A stretch of 64,000 nucleotides of DNA from Maniola hyperantus (Eukaryota; Arthropoda; Insecta; Lepidoptera; Nymphalidae). The notes below the pieces were generated by a model. The model did not search any database, had not been told where the DNA came from, and was given only the letters and a program-made list of their open reading frames with translations. The stretch covers positions 4,464,001 through 4,528,000 of the forward strand of contig NC_048555.1 of NCBI RefSeq assembly GCF_902806685.2, given 5' to 3'. A program made the translations under genes and the position numbers. Shown piece by piece: positions 1-10,967 of this stretch (its first letter is position 1; each line of letters opens with the position of its first letter).

Positions 1-71
1 CAGACAGACAGACAGACAGACAGACGGACAGACAGACAGACACACTTTCGCATTTATAATATTAGTATGGA
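1..71 (+). repeat. Truncated end of a GTCY-microsatellite element
   Basis: A CAGA run (with one CGGA) is followed by the end signature CACTTTCGCATTTATAATA and TTAGTATGGA. The same signature ends at least seven other copies in this window. The rest of the element lies left of the window. It resembles lepidopteran non-autonomous elements described as carrying hitchhiking GTCY microsatellites. Confidence 0.75.
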
Positions 72-73
72 TA

Positions 74-747
74 CTGTGATGATGTGTAAGACGCCTGACA
101 AAATTGTATAGGCATTGTATAGGTAAGTACTCTGGTACTTATCTTGTAGGTAGGTACTTTAATTATTTTTGAAAAATAATTGATTATTTTTCTATTCTAC
201 CTCGCTCACTATTGCTGCCCATCCAATGAAGTGTATTTCATAGCTGCATTTGTTCAATTAATTTTGTAACTTTGCTCCATTTAGATCCCCATCCTATCGC
301 TTCAGAAAATACATGTACAGTAAAACACAAGGATCAATTTAGTGGGTTATTACATAAAACATACCCGTTCAACCTTCAAGCCGCGGTGGGCATTCAGCGG
401 TGCGGTCATTTAATAAGTTTTATAAGAATCAACAGCGCTGCACGCATGGCCGGCACGCGACGCCGGCACGCTCGCCGCCCGCTGCCGCCGCAGTCGGTCG
501 ATTCCACGTGCCGCAATCTGTGTAGCTCGATAACTTACCTACATAAGAATTGAGCCTCTCGAATGCCTGGAGTTCAGTAACAGTGGTAAGTATATTTTTT
601 GAAATTAGGTGTTCCTAGAGGTTACTAAATTATTTACAATAAGATAAAAAATAAGTAATACATAGATGTTTTTTGATGAATTCAGTAACTTATTAAGGCC
701 ATTGACGCACAACAGACGGAAACGTTTAATTGCGGAAACCAGCCCAG
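74..747. other. No gene seen; GC-rich patch at about 430-520
   Basis: AT-rich sequence interrupted by a GC-rich, CpG-rich patch around 430-520 with repeated GCCGGC/GCCGC words. An open frame crosses the patch but has no recognisable protein and no convincing splice partner. It could be a CpG-rich promoter or first exon of a gene outside the window; nothing here decides this. Confidence 0.35.
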
Positions 748-750
748 AGT

Positions 751-778
751 GAAGAAGAAGAAGAAGAAGAAGAAGAAA
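751..778. repeat. GAA trinucleotide microsatellite
   Basis: About nine GAA/AAG units in a row. The open frame starting here (poly-Lys) is a by-product of the repeat. Confidence 0.9.
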
Positions 779-869
779 ACCTTTATGACGAGGTCTAATA
801 GTGATACACAGGCAACCTCAACATCTCAGAGTCAAGCTAGGCAAAGTGATAGCAAGAAACGGACTGAAT

Positions 870-1012
870 TCCGAAAGATCGGCGGATCAAACCTCACCCG
901 TTGCACTATTGTCAGAGTGAACAATTGTCGTTAAAGCTAGTGATATTTAATTACTTAAAACACACATAACTCCGAAAAGTTAGGACTAACAGGTAACACT
1001 AGGCTATCACAG
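870..1012. repeat. Joined fragments of two SINE families
   Basis: 870-910 matches the box B end of the tRNA-Phe-like SINE found intact at 16282. 925-1012 is the reverse complement of the head of the second SINE family found at 49636, ending CTAGGCTATCACAGCTT. The pieces abut, so one probably inserted into the other and both decayed. Confidence 0.6.
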
Positions 1013-1019
1013 CTTTATA

Positions 1020-2390
1020 TATTATAGGGAAATATACTATACATAGATGTGAATGTGTAACAGGTACTATGTCATTAACTCAACTGGCAAGCGAAATCAG
1101 TTTATCAACCAATCAATCGCTTGACTGGCTATACGCCGAGGTTCATAAAGCATCAAAATATCCCCCAGATGACATAACTCTTGATTGGTGCTGTTCCATG
1201 CAAGATATTATTATTGGTAAAATTACTATCCATACACAATTTACTACCCATACGAGTCTCGAAGTTGAAATAGCAATGGGTAAGGCACATAACGATTGAA
1301 GGACAAATTAATAAACTAACAATATAACAAAGTTTCACATTTATAATTATACGCATAGTGATATAAATAGTATTATAATTTCGCATCTATATAATTGTGT
1401 GCCTATTAACATAAAATTCTGAAAGCGAAGGAATGTAAGATTAGTCTGAAAAAGTAGGTATGAATTCCTGACGCTTATATTGATAGCAATAAGCAATCCG
1501 ATATGAAGGTAGCGACGTTAGTCTATTTCTATACAATTTATACTTATTAGAAAAAAATCGAAACAGCAAAACATTTTTCTCGTAACATTAATTTTCTACC
1601 GCGTAGGTATATTCGTCATTCTTTGTAGAAGCCTTCAATTTTCGTTCAATGTAGATAACGAGTGGAGTAAATTCTCCACAAAGAATCAACGCAACGGACC
1701 CTCTTGAAAATGCCTTGAATCACTTCGCTTCGTCATGCCACTTTTTCACATCTCCAAACATAGAGCTGCCATCTACTAGAGGCAGTGATATCATGCAAAA
1801 TGCCTCAATCACTGTTCACGATAATTAAGAGAACTTCTAACAAAACGTCGAGGCTACTTTTTTTAGACGTTATCTAAGATAAATCCGTGAGTAAAACTAA
1901 GTACTTAGATAGATTTGGTTTAAAAAATAGAGGGTGGCCATAAGTTTCGATGATGCTTAAGAACTTGAAAAGATTTTGGTAAACTTAACTTTAAGACGTT
2001 TATAGGTTTTCTTTCAAAGAAAAATATTTATTTTACCCTCCAACAAAGCGTAAAGGGTAAATAAATTGGATGAGGAGAGACCTGTGATCTTTGTGTTTAG
2101 AAGTTGGCCTCTTGGTAAAGATAAAAGAAAACCCCAGAAGAAAATCCGCAAGTTACACAAAAAAAAATTACAGTCAAGTCAGACAGAAGTGAAAACTTAT
2201 AACTATGAAATTCATATATTAGGTATAGGACAGTTTTTATTTTTTGGTTTTTCAAATTAATTGTTGTATCAGAAATTGAAGGTAGGTATAATATAAATCA
2301 AACACTCAAATCATATAGGCAATACGTCATACATATAGCTTCAAAATATACTATTACATTTTTTTTTTAAATGAAATGAAATGAAATGAT
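1020..2390. other. No supported gene
   Basis: AT-rich DNA. A 76-codon open frame on the plus strand at 1069-1299 has no signal peptide, no motif I know and no visible splice partners. The stretch otherwise has only short open frames with no recognisable similarity. Confidence 0.4.
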
Positions 2391-2620
2391 TTATTCGTTT
2401 TAAAGGGTCTTTTTAAAATTGTGCCGGGGACCCTGAAGTAAGTTTGCAAAACCTGTATCTCAGGGTCCCCGCTCTCCCTCCTCCATCATTAACAAATAAA
2501 CACTTATACAAAACTAAATTTAGTGATATGATATGAATATGAAACTTAAAAAATACGTGTGTGTGTGTGTGTGTGTACATATGTGTATCAGTGTGTAATT
2601 TTAACATGTCGGTGACGGGA
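2366..2620 (-). repeat. Probable LINE 3' tail with a GT microsatellite
   Basis: Four AAATG units run into GATTTATTC, a simple-sequence tail often seen at the 3' end of lepidopteran non-LTR elements. This is followed by GC-richer unique sequence and a GT dinucleotide run at 2556-2575. No reverse transcriptase frame remains. Confidence 0.35.
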
Positions 2621-2920
2621 CCTTGAAGTTTTTAGTTGTTTCAAAATCGCCCAACGCGCCTTAATGAAATTTTTACTTCAAAAAGTGCGGTGCCTTCGGT
2701 GAGTAGTTGGGTACCTACCTACGTGCGTAATATGAATAGGTACGTAGTCTTTCCGCATTGACGAAGTTTCCCCGCCTTCCATTACATAAGTTTCGACGTT
2801 ATGTTTAGCAGGAAAAGCCTGCCTTTGTCTCTGACAAGATGGCATGTTTACACAACAGCTAAGCTTCACGGGCTCTTTGTTTAACTTTACTTATCTATCG
2901 ACAGAGTGATATAATAATTC

Positions 2921-3146
2921 ATCATCATCACCATCACATGAATGGCCCACTATTGAGCACGGGTCTCCTCTCAGAGTAAGAAGGGTTTAGGTCCACCACG
3001 CTGGTCAAGTGCACCTTTAAGAACATTATGGAGAACTCTCAGGTATGCAGGTTTCCTCACGATATTTCCCGTCACCAGCACCCGTTAAAGCAAGTGATAG
3101 GTATTTAATTTCTTATTAAAACGCACATAACTACGAAAACATAGTG
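2921..3146 (-). repeat. SINE-B copy (5'-truncated)
   Basis: Reverse-oriented copy of the family at 49636-49985: CAT/ATG triplets, then the GGGTCTCCTCTCAGAGT block and the GGTTTCCTCACGAT block. The tRNA-like head has been replaced by the minisatellite that follows. Confidence 0.7.
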
Positions 3147-3159
3147 ACGCGTGTGCCCC

Positions 3160-3360
3160 ACATACGTAGCATACTCGCATCGCACACGCGCAAAACATGC
3201 ACTACACACGCGCAACACACGCGCAACAACCCGCTACACACGCGCAACACACGCGCAACAAACGCGCAACAAACGCGCCACACACGCGCAACATACACGC
3301 ACCGCACACGCGCAAAACATGGACCACAAACGCACCACACATGCGCAAGAAACGCCCACA
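3160..3360. repeat. Minisatellite with ACACGCGCAAC units
   Basis: About 15 imperfect units of 10-15 bp built on ACACGCGCAAC. All three plus-strand frames and one minus frame stay open across it, giving artificial Thr/Arg/His/Ala- or Cys/Val-rich proteins. I do not regard these as genes. Confidence 0.85.
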
Positions 3361-3602
3361 TGCAGACTTTTAAAAAAGAAGCCCTGACCCCATTGCCCCC
3401 AGGGTAAATGCGCCCGTGACTACAAGTACCTACGCTAGTACGCTGAACCTGCTTGCTGATCTGATTTTGGAGCAATTTGATTTTCGTCATTTTGGCGCTG
3501 ATAGCAGCATTCATGTGAGCGTATTCGGCACTAAATGTTAGTGATCAACCACTGTAGCATAGTTTGAATGTTATTTTTAGCAATTGTTATATCTATCACT
3601 GT

Positions 3603-3935
3603 CTGATGTCGTCCGTCCACCTAGTGGGGGGTCCTCCAACGCTGCGCCTTCCGGGGCGAGGTCGCCAATCAAGCACCTTGGGACCCCAACGTCTATCGGT
3701 TTTTCGAACTACATATTTGTCATTGCCACTACAGCTTCGCAACCCATTCAGCTATGTCGGCGGTTACTCTAGTTCTCCTACGGATTTGATCACATAGAGA
3801 AACTCCAAGCATAGCTCTCTCCACGGCAGGGAGCCGCTAGATTCAAGCGACGCAAGGCCGGCCGTGGCGTGTGTAAGTCCCTACAAGACACCTATGCCCA
3901 GCTGTTGACGTCTATCGGTTGATGATGATGATGAT
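3603..3935 (-). mobile_element. Decayed RTE-like LINE 3' fragment
   Basis: Same family as 16745-17037 in reverse orientation: CCTAGTGGGGGGTCCTCCA, then the CGTCTATCGGTTTTTCGAA block, ending in GATGATGATGATGAT. It corresponds to the C-terminal end of an endonuclease-reverse transcriptase frame, but with stops. Confidence 0.65.
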
Positions 3936-4252
3936 GATACCTACCACTGCATACTTTCAACGTGGCAGTGCACCTCGGTAAATATGTTTCGCAAAAAACG
4001 TTGACTATTTTGGTTGATACAGTTTAAGATTTTGATAAAAGGTTCAGTAAATTTTGAAATGCGAAAATGAAGCATAAACGCGGTTTTATATACGCCTCAA
4101 CCTCATTAGAACGTTTTGGCCTAAACAAACATGATTATGTACTTTGAGTTTGCCGGTATTTAGCAGGGCAAGAACGGTAACCACAATATGCCCCTACCCA
4201 ACGTCACGTAGTACTTACCGACAAGAATAATGTTTATGTTATAAACTATTAT

Positions 4253-4572
4253 AAAATCAGAAAACCGGCTAAGTGCGAGTCAGACTCGCGCACAGAGAGT
4301 TCCGTACTACAGTCGTATTTTTTCAACATTTTGCACGATAAATAAAAAACTATTACGCATAAAAATAAATAAAAATCTGTTTTAAAATGTAGTACAGGTG
4401 AGGTACGGAACCGTAAAAACGGAGTGAAAGTACCTTTGAAAACATTATGGAGAACTCTCAGGTATGCAGGTTTCCTCACGATGTCTTAGGTAGTGAAGTC
4501 TGCCAATCCGCACTTGGCTAGCGTGGTGGACTATGGCCAAACCCTTCAAAGCCGGTAATGGGTTGATCATGA
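4253..4572 (+). repeat. Composite of CGGCCAAGTGCGAG repeat and SINE-B fragments
   Basis: 4253-4435 is an internally shortened copy of the element intact at 22027-22470 (AAACCGGCTAAGTGCGAGTC to GAGGTACGGAACCG). From about 4436, SINE-B blocks follow, including GAGAACTCTCAGGTATGCAG and a GGGTTGATCATGATG end. Confidence 0.6.
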
Positions 4573-4819
4573 TGGAGTGTACCTACTCTCTATTCCTTCA
4601 ATTCCTACTATTATAAAATTGTAAAAATATGTACTTAAATAGTCTATAAGTTGCACATCCCGAATCAGAATGAAAACTGTCTAGGCCACAGTCCACCATG
4701 GTGGCCAAATGCGAATTGAGAGACTTCACACGCCTTTGAGAAATGAGAACATTATGGATGTTTTCCTTCACCGTCGTTCAAGTAAGCATCCTATACCTAT
4801 GTGTACCTACTAAGTACTA

Positions 4820-4945
4820 TATATAGTACGCGACAGGTCGAGAAAGCAATCGAATATGAGGCGGGGGGATGCCCTGCACACCGGCACGTCACCTGCGCTA
4901 TCCCGCACCGGGTTATCGTGAGAGCAGTTGGCCAGAGCAGCTAGT
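4820..4945 (+). repeat. GC-rich palindromic MITE (family E), one arm
   Basis: Starts AGTACGCGACAGGTCGAGA, followed by a GC-rich core with ATGCCCTGCACACC and TAGCGC-type words. Only one terminal arm is clear; intact copies are at 33783 and 56843. Confidence 0.6.
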
Positions 4946-5030
4946 TTACAATATATACTTATCTAATTTTTTAGTTTACGGATTATAACCAGTTTAATCA
5001 CCGAATTTTAAAAAAAACAAAGAAAATTTG

Positions 5031-5215
5031 AATTGCCCCGGGGAGTCGAACCCGGTTCACCCACTTATGTATAAAAAGAACTGCTCACCACTGCGCTGTA
5101 TTTAAAAATACTAGCTGATGAGTTGCGACGTGATTGAAGGACAACCCAACAAACCAACAAACCAATAAACCAACAAACAAATACACTTTCGCATTTATAA
5201 TAAGGGTACTGATTG
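5031..5215. repeat. tRNA-like SINE head next to a GTCY-type element fragment
   Basis: On the minus strand 5031-5095 reads as a tRNA-derived promoter: box A-like GCGCAGTGGTGAGCAG and box B-like GGGTTCGACTCC. 5105-5215 is part of the ACCAACAAACCAA type of the GTCY family, ending CACTTTCGCATTTATAATA. The tRNA part lacks a full cloverleaf and is not called as a tRNA gene. Confidence 0.5.
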
Positions 5216-5643
5216 TATGACGTACGAAAATGTTCGTCCCATACAAGATCACGATTCCAACGTAGTTCAATGGTTTGAACACTTTAAACTGAACCAAAAA
5301 CAGCAATTATCTTCTCAGTAACACTCCACTGAAATTAGTTGAAAAGCTAGAGTACCTAACAACGGCGTGTTATTCAATTTGTATAAATGTTCCAAACGGC
5401 CAGGTCCGTTGTTTGGACGGACGCCAGCTTTCCAACCTGTAATTGCTACTACGTCCTACGATCAACTGAATAATTTATACGTCGACTCACCAACAGGCAG
5501 AATATGATTAATTGGCTATGTACTAGCCTATTAGTAGAAATAAAAATTGTGATTTGTGATATGTCTTATTACTTGACAGAACGAAGCCATGAAGTCGCGG
5601 GCACTTTAATTTTCCTGAATAAAAGTAGCCTATGTCACTCTCA

Positions 5644-5837
5644 TTAAATATCACTTGCTTTAACGGTGAAGGAAAACATCGTGGGGAAACCTGCCTGCCT
5701 GAGAGTTCTCTATAAGGTTCTCAAAGGTATGTGAAGTCTACCAATCCGCACATGGCCAGCGTGGTAAACTATGGACAAAACCCTTCTCACTCAGAGAGGA
5801 GACCCGTGCTGTGTAGTGAGCTGGCGATGAGTTATGG
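5644..5837 (+). repeat. SINE-B copy lacking its tRNA head
   Basis: Contains the ordered blocks of this family: ATATCACTTGCTTTAACGGT, GGAAAACATCGTGGGGAAAC, CTGAGAGTTCTC and AGAGAGGAGACCCGTGCT. The tRNA-derived head is absent. Confidence 0.75.
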
Positions 5838-5989
5838 ACATAATATTAAGTCTATTGTAGGGGGATTCAGTTTTCACACACCATGGTCTTGCGCTGCCAA
5901 TCCATTGGCTTCCTGCGATAGAATGGTGGCTATCTATCAGCGGCGAAGAGTCAATATAACACGATTCCTATCGGCTTCCCTTTAAGAAT

Positions 5990-7195
5990 TGGCATAATAT
6001 AGCGTAAGTAGGTACTATTCACATAAATTCGGTAATACGTTCGTAAATACAAAGGTTCGAATCGTCACAAATGCTAATTTTTTTTTGTTATTACTAATTT
6101 AAGTTAAAAGCATAACAGCTAATGTAGGTAAGTAACATACACCTACAGTCCTACACCATACAAGCCGTAAAATATCGGATTCCCTAGTTAGATTTTTGCT
6201 TAGTATTTATCTCTTTCATTTCCCTAGCGAAAGCGAAAGGAGCGAACTAGGTCTGTCTCGCTCTACGGTTGGAGCCCACCAATTTAATCTGGCCCAGTAG
6301 CGAATACGAATGTGGAACTCTGACAGGTCAGACAAATTTGGCGTAGTTAAGCCGCTAGAATCCGAGTTACCGTATTATACCTCCAAATTAAAAATTATAT
6401 TAATAGTATTATTTTAACAGGTACATGCTACTATTTTGAGTATTTTGTATTTTGAAGGGTGATATTGATTTTGATTGATTATTATTTGTTTTTGTGAAGC
6501 GTCCATGCACGTTTGTTTTTAAAGTTGTTAGTAGTGTTTTATTTTGATATAATAAATTGGGGCTAGTGATTAATAACTAATAAGTGTAAGTTCGCGGTAA
6601 TTTAGATTCAGTTTGGTAAGTCACCATCAGAAATTACCTTAATTTACATATAGATTGTTGTTTAACAGATTTCCTGTTACGTAACGATAGTAATTTTTCT
6701 AAATCGAGTTTTGAAAACAAAAAGCGTCTTTAATCGATGGGGAACAGCTGATATTCTTTTAAGTAGGTAGGTAGGTACCTTTCCGGCTTCCCTTTTTCAG
6801 ATTTTCACCCTTCGCCACTGCTATCTATGCCTCATAAGAAAGCTCAAAGTAACTCAGCGGGCGATTAAGAGAATTGAGCTTGGATTTTCTCTACGTGAGG
6901 AGATTCGTAGAAGAGCCAGAGTAACAGACATAATCCAGCTGAAGCTGAAGCTGAACAGGTTGTAAGTTGAAGAGGCAATGAATGCCCCATGTAGTAGCGT
7001 AGCTAGACGTCACTATCTTGTTTAATTGTAATTTGTAGGTATCTATTAAATAAAAAGCCGTAGTATATAATAAATAACTCATATAGGCTGTGCTCACAGG
7101 TATGTACCTTATACAAAAACAATCTGATTTTCAAAAAGATAAAGATTGTAACTAAGTAATTGCTTTAAAATTTAACAATTTCTTGCGAGCTCTCA
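5990..7195. other. No gene seen
   Basis: AT-rich sequence with TAGGTAGGTA runs and a short TCTGACAGGTCA word also present near 10200. No open frame here has a signal peptide, domain or splice context that I can support. Confidence 0.4.
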
Positions 7196-7201
7196 AACCC
7201 A

Positions 7202-7471
7202 TTACGTGGGTATGTAGCTCAAAGCCATGTTGAACCAAGATTTCAGAGTTTCTATAATACCAGAATCTTGCGAAGGGTTAAGAGCCACTTGGTCATTATC
7301 GTCATTGAAAATCTCGCTAACCTGAGCACCAGGTATAAAGACCTCTTCGGGCATAAATGTTGGGTATTGTATATCTTCGGGTTTCGTAATAAAAAATCTC
7401 TGAACAGCATCGTCGTGTACAGATTTAGTAGTTACAGCAGCTGCGAAGAACGCCAATAGAAAAACTTTCAT
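7202..7471 (-). CDS. Small secreted protein, 89 aa, unrecognised
   Basis: I do not recognise this gene. The frame opens with a clear signal peptide (MKVFLLAFFAAAVTT, hydrophobic residues about 3-14), so the product should enter the secretory pathway. The mature part is about 70 residues, acidic, without cysteines, and ends in an aromatic tail (WFNMALSYIPT). The start is the first Met of the hydrophobic leader. A CTTAAATTTAAG stretch just upstream could be an intron end, so an upstream leader exon is possible. No clear AATAAA was seen on this strand; ATTAAA lies at 7026-7021. It is the last of three minus-strand small genes between 7.2 and 14.8 kb, which suggests a local cluster of secreted or tissue-specific products. 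No similarity to the other two beyond the leader is visible. Confidence 0.6.
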   Translation of the reverse strand: MKVFLLAFFAAAVTTKSVHDDAVQRFFITKPEDIQYPTFMPEEVFIPGAQVSEIFNDDNDQVALNPSQDSGIIETLKSWFNMALSYIPT

Positions 7472-7616
7472 CGTGGTTTCCTTAAATTTATATTTTATTC
7501 AAAAAATCCACACCAAATATAATTTGTTCACAGGATTTATTTGTTTACAGTAGGTATCATTTTCTTGAGAGCTGTCAATCAATTATTATTCTACACTCTT
7601 ACTGAATTTATATAAC

Positions 7617-7834
7617 ACTAGCTGATGCCCGCGACTTCGTACGCGTGGAATTATATTCTTAAAAATCCTGTGGGAACTCTTTGATTTTCCGGGATAAAAG
7701 TAGCCTATGTCCCTTTCCAGGTCTTAAACTATACCCATGCAAAAAATCACGTCGATCCGTTGCTCCGTTGCGACGTGATTGAAGGACAAACCAACAAACA
7801 AACACACTTTCACATTTATAATAGGGGTAGTGAT
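7617..7834 (+). repeat. GTCY-family element, ACCAACAAAC subtype
   Basis: Runs from CTAGCTGATGCCCGCGACTT through TCCGGGATAAAAGTAGCC and GACGTGATTGAAGGACAAAC to TTATAATAGGGGTAGTGAT. Close copies lie at 9199-9449 and 35797-36007, and a reverse one at 58895-59092. Here the microsatellite position is ACCAACAAACAAACAC rather than GTCT. Confidence 0.85.
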
Positions 7835-8054
7835 ATGCAAACTGTATACCATATACCAATGTTATGCCAATATGCAATGTACTCTGTGCTGTACACTGGA
7901 AGAAGTGTGCCCGGTGTGCCATATAAAACGACAGTTATTTTTTGCACCGATTCGTTCTTGAAGCGCTCATGGAAGCCCCAAAGCTGCCCATCGAGCGTAC
8001 CTACTGGAAAATTGACACTTCGGTGCTAATGTCTCATCAGTCATCACTAACATT

Positions 8055-8706
8055 TAGTTCCGACTCGCACTTTGTCGGTTTTTTTAATCATATCTACGTA
8101 TTATATGCAAACAGGTAACAACACTTCGCGTTTCGTCGGACATTATTATAAATAGAGCTCAGCTGTTCCCTATTGTGTGGACACTATAGGTACCTACTTT
8201 GGCTTAAATCGCAATTCAAGTCGCTGTCGATCTAAGTCGCTGCTTGTATCTAGAGCATCGATGCATTCTGAGATGGAACCGACTTATCTTGGAAGGGATA
8301 TGAGATAAAGTTACATAATATCTAATATTATACCTAATTCTGTATCATTTTTACATGGATGTAGTAAATATATTATTTACTAACTACGTCCATGCATTTT
8401 CAATAAAAATCCCATCAGCACAACATCAAAGTGAAGCAATAGACCTTAATATCATTTATTTACAAAAATAAAGGAATAACATACTTAATCAATTGCAGCA
8501 ATATTTCATTATTACTTATCAATGATATTTAATAATTTAAGTAGGTAGGTATGTTTCATAGTCTTGGACATCTGGATTTCATAATAATCCACTGGGTGAT
8601 TACATACCTACTAATAGGTAGGTATTCGACAGATTGTAACACAGTTCTTTTAACGGAAACGTTTTGGTCTTCAAACACAAAACGGAAAAGTTCAGTCAAA
8701 ATTAAT
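8055..8706. other. No gene; short repeat fragment at 8055-8085
   Basis: 8055-8085 is a reverse fragment of the CGGCCAAGTGCGAG family (CCGACTCGCACTTTGTCGG). The rest is AT-rich with several TAGGTAGGTA runs and nothing gene-like. Confidence 0.4.
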
Positions 8707-8712
8707 TTTATT
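8707..8712 (-). terminator. Polyadenylation signal AATAAA of the 116-aa gene
   Basis: TTTATT on the plus strand reads AATAAA on the minus strand, 75 bases after the stop codon at 8787. Confidence 0.5.
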
Positions 8713-8786
8713 ATTAGAATATAAATTACAAATTAAGTATGATAATATTAGCAATTACTCAACTTAAATTCTCCTAGAATTACTTG

Positions 8787-9137
8787 TTAGGGGTTAGGGG
8801 TTACTAATACAAGAACTGGTTTATACTTTTCGTCCCAAGAACCATCATTTTCCGATCGAGGAGTCAAATCGCCGCTTTGGTACACTTCAGAAATCTTTTC
8901 GAACAGATTTTTATATTTCTTTTCAAGGTCACTACTATCAATTCCACACTTTACATCTTCTATGGTAGCTCCAGTTGGAACTACTTGCTTTCCTGTGGTG
9001 TAAGGAGTTGGCTTGCCATATTGGAGATCCATATAGTCGTTGAGGATACCTTCTAAGACATTGTTTATGCTCTTGTTGGAGGAATAGTCTTGGATGGCTT
9101 TAGTGAGCTCGTCGATGGTTACTGTAGGGAGTGTCAT
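8787..9137 (-). CDS. 116-aa protein related to the neighbouring 213-aa secreted protein
   Basis: Single coding exon. A splice acceptor (TTATTTTGTAG) ends at 9146 and the Met codon follows eight bases later. A likely non-coding leader exon at about 9878-9938 ends in AAAAGGTAAGT and lies about 30 bp downstream of a TATA box (9968-9962). Residues 4-35 (TVTIDELTKAIQDY...) line up with the repeat at 13855-14037 (SLADLTEAVNNPN...) and with 12915-13091 (TLQELSEALQNPQ...): a pattern of small/polar-x-x-E/D-L-x-x-A-hydrophobic, then a second helix starting at xxLxxLxxAL. No signal peptide is present, unlike the paralogue. The C-terminal half is charged, with one Cys. Function unknown; it may be a diverged cluster member that has lost or relocated its leader. 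Confidence 0.6.
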   Translation of the reverse strand: MTLPTVTIDELTKAIQDYSSNKSINNVLEGILNDYMDLQYGKPTPYTTGKQVVPTGATIEDVKCGIDSSDLEKKYKNLFEKISEVYQSGDLTPRSENDGSWDEKYKPVLVLVTPNP

Positions 9138-9198
9138 TGTTAAATCTACAAAATAATATAAGTAAGTGTTAACATCAAAATTTCCGCTTTATTTATAA

Positions 9199-9449
9199 CT
9201 AGATGACGCCCGCGACTTCGTCCGCGTGGATTTAGGTTTTTTAAATCCCGTGGGAACTCTTAGATTTTCCGGGATAAAAAGTAACCTATGTCACTCGCCA
9301 GGTCTTTAACTATATAGGTACCTACCCATGCAAAAAATCACGTCAATCCGTTGCGCCGTTGCGACGTGATTGAAGGAAAAACCAGCAAACCAACAAACCA
9401 ATAAACCAACAAACAAACACACTTTCGCATTTATAATATGGGTAGTGAT
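9199..9449 (+). repeat. GTCY-family element, ACCAACAAAC subtype
   Basis: Runs from CTAGATGACGCCCGCGACTT to TTATAATATGGGTAGTGAT. It lies in the intron between the putative leader exon and the coding exon of the 116-aa gene. Confidence 0.85.
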
Positions 9450-9877
9450 TTAGATTATCTTTTTATACAATATAGACTGTAATAAATACCTAACAAATGA
9501 CGTAATTAGGTATCAGATCAAAAATAATAATAAATTCAATAAAAATATTGCTATCTAACACGGGAAGTTAAAGATAAAATGATAAAAATATTATTGACAG
9601 TAAAAAAAGAACATGGATTTCAAGTTTACCGCCTCGCATAGATATGGCAATATTTTGAAATGATGACCATAGTCTAGGTAGGTAACTATTGGTCTATTAA
9701 GAAACTACAAATTAATTATCTAACCACTAAAAATATAATATCTGATCCATAATTACAACCACACCCTAATGAAAATTTTCGTGCGTGTATAGGCACCTAC
9801 GGTCTATCTTTATGAAGGTGAATTTTATGAAAGTGTAAGAGAAACATATTTTCCAAAAAATTAAAAGATAGACTTAC

Positions 9878-9968
9878 CTTTTAAATTTATCAAAAAACTT
9901 GCTTGAACTTTGCGCTATGTCATAAAACACTAAAATGCCATCAAAATGCACAACACACTGTTTTTATA
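9878..9968 (-). promoter_or_regulatory. Putative TATA promoter and leader exon of the 116-aa gene
   Basis: On the minus strand TATAAAA lies at 9968-9962. About 30 bases later transcription could start near 9938, and a strong donor AAAAG/GTAAGT lies at 9878/9877. Every ATG between TATA and donor is followed quickly by a stop, so the exon would be non-coding. Placement is inferred from signals only. Confidence 0.4.
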
Positions 9969-10224
9969 AATCACTGTACAAACAAGTCACTCGAGATATG
10001 AAAGGGTTTGCTGAGTCGAAACGATAAGTGACCAAATTTTATCAATATTCACACGTACTTACTTAACGAATCATTTTTCGCAATAGTCTACTGATAAGAA
10101 TATGTCCTAAATAGGTACGTCACCGAATTTTTACGTGCGAAAATATTTTATTCATACTAGTCAATCTGTTAAATAACAAGTAAAAATAAAATATTAAATC
10201 AACTCTGACAGGTCAAAGTTACCT

Positions 10225-10310
10225 ATAGTACGCGACAGGCTGAGATGGTAATTGGGGAGGAAATGCCCCGCAAACGAGCACACCCTCCGCGCCAACAAGG
10301 TGCGGGTAAT
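10225..10310 (+). repeat. MITE family E fragment
   Basis: TATAGTACGCGACAGGCTGA arm followed by ATGCCCCGCAAACG and GCGCCAACAAGGTGCGGGTA, matching one half of the palindrome intact at 33783-33935. Confidence 0.6.
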
Positions 10311-10737
10311 TACAAATTAAAAATCCCGTATGAATTCACTTCGCACGGATTTTTAGTTTCGTGTTTTTCGGAGATAAAAAAAATATCCTATGTCCGCCTC
10401 CGGAATGCAAGCTACCAATCTCTGCACAAATCAGTTTCAGTGGTATCGCAAAAAATAACAAATCGCTAAATCGCTTACGGCTTACTGTCTAACTAGCCAC
10501 GGCCGAAGACCAGACCAGACCAGAAATTTAGAAATTATAAATTAATGTGGTAGACTGTGGTCCTTTCTTCTTCTGAGAGGACACCCGCGCTCAGTAGTGA
10601 GCCGGCGATGGGTTGATGATGATAATGATGATGGTTATGCAGGGGGCTGGTGATAGATTGAGATGAATAAATGACGGTTTTAGGGATCGTTATTCGTGAC
10701 ACATAATATTTACTCAATTGTTCACTACTTACTCTAC

Positions 10738-10960
10738 TACTAGCTTATTCCCGCGGATTCGTCTGCGTGGACTCCACTTTCAAACCGCTATTTCACCCCC
10801 TCAGGAGTTAAATTTTCAAAAATCCTTTCTTAGCGGATGCCTACGTCGTAATAGCTATCTGCATGCCAAATTTCAGCCCGATCCGTCTAGTAGAGACGTA
10901 GAGTTTGATAGATCAGTCAGTCAGTCACTCACCTTTCCTTTTACATATTTAGATTTAGAT
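10738..10960 (-). repeat. Family G dispersed repeat
   Basis: Reverse copy of a repeat that reads GACTGACTGATCTATCAACG, CGGATCGGGCTGAAATTTGG, CATGCAGATAGCTATTATGA, then GTCCACGCGGACGAAGTC to AAGCTAGT. Other copies are at 13336, 20527, 24024, 44170, 59943 and 60840. Confidence 0.8.
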
Positions 10961-10967
10961 TATTAGG

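Noticed and set aside
3131..3514. 127-codon Cys/Val-rich protein
   Set aside because: Produced entirely by the ACACGCGCAAC minisatellite.
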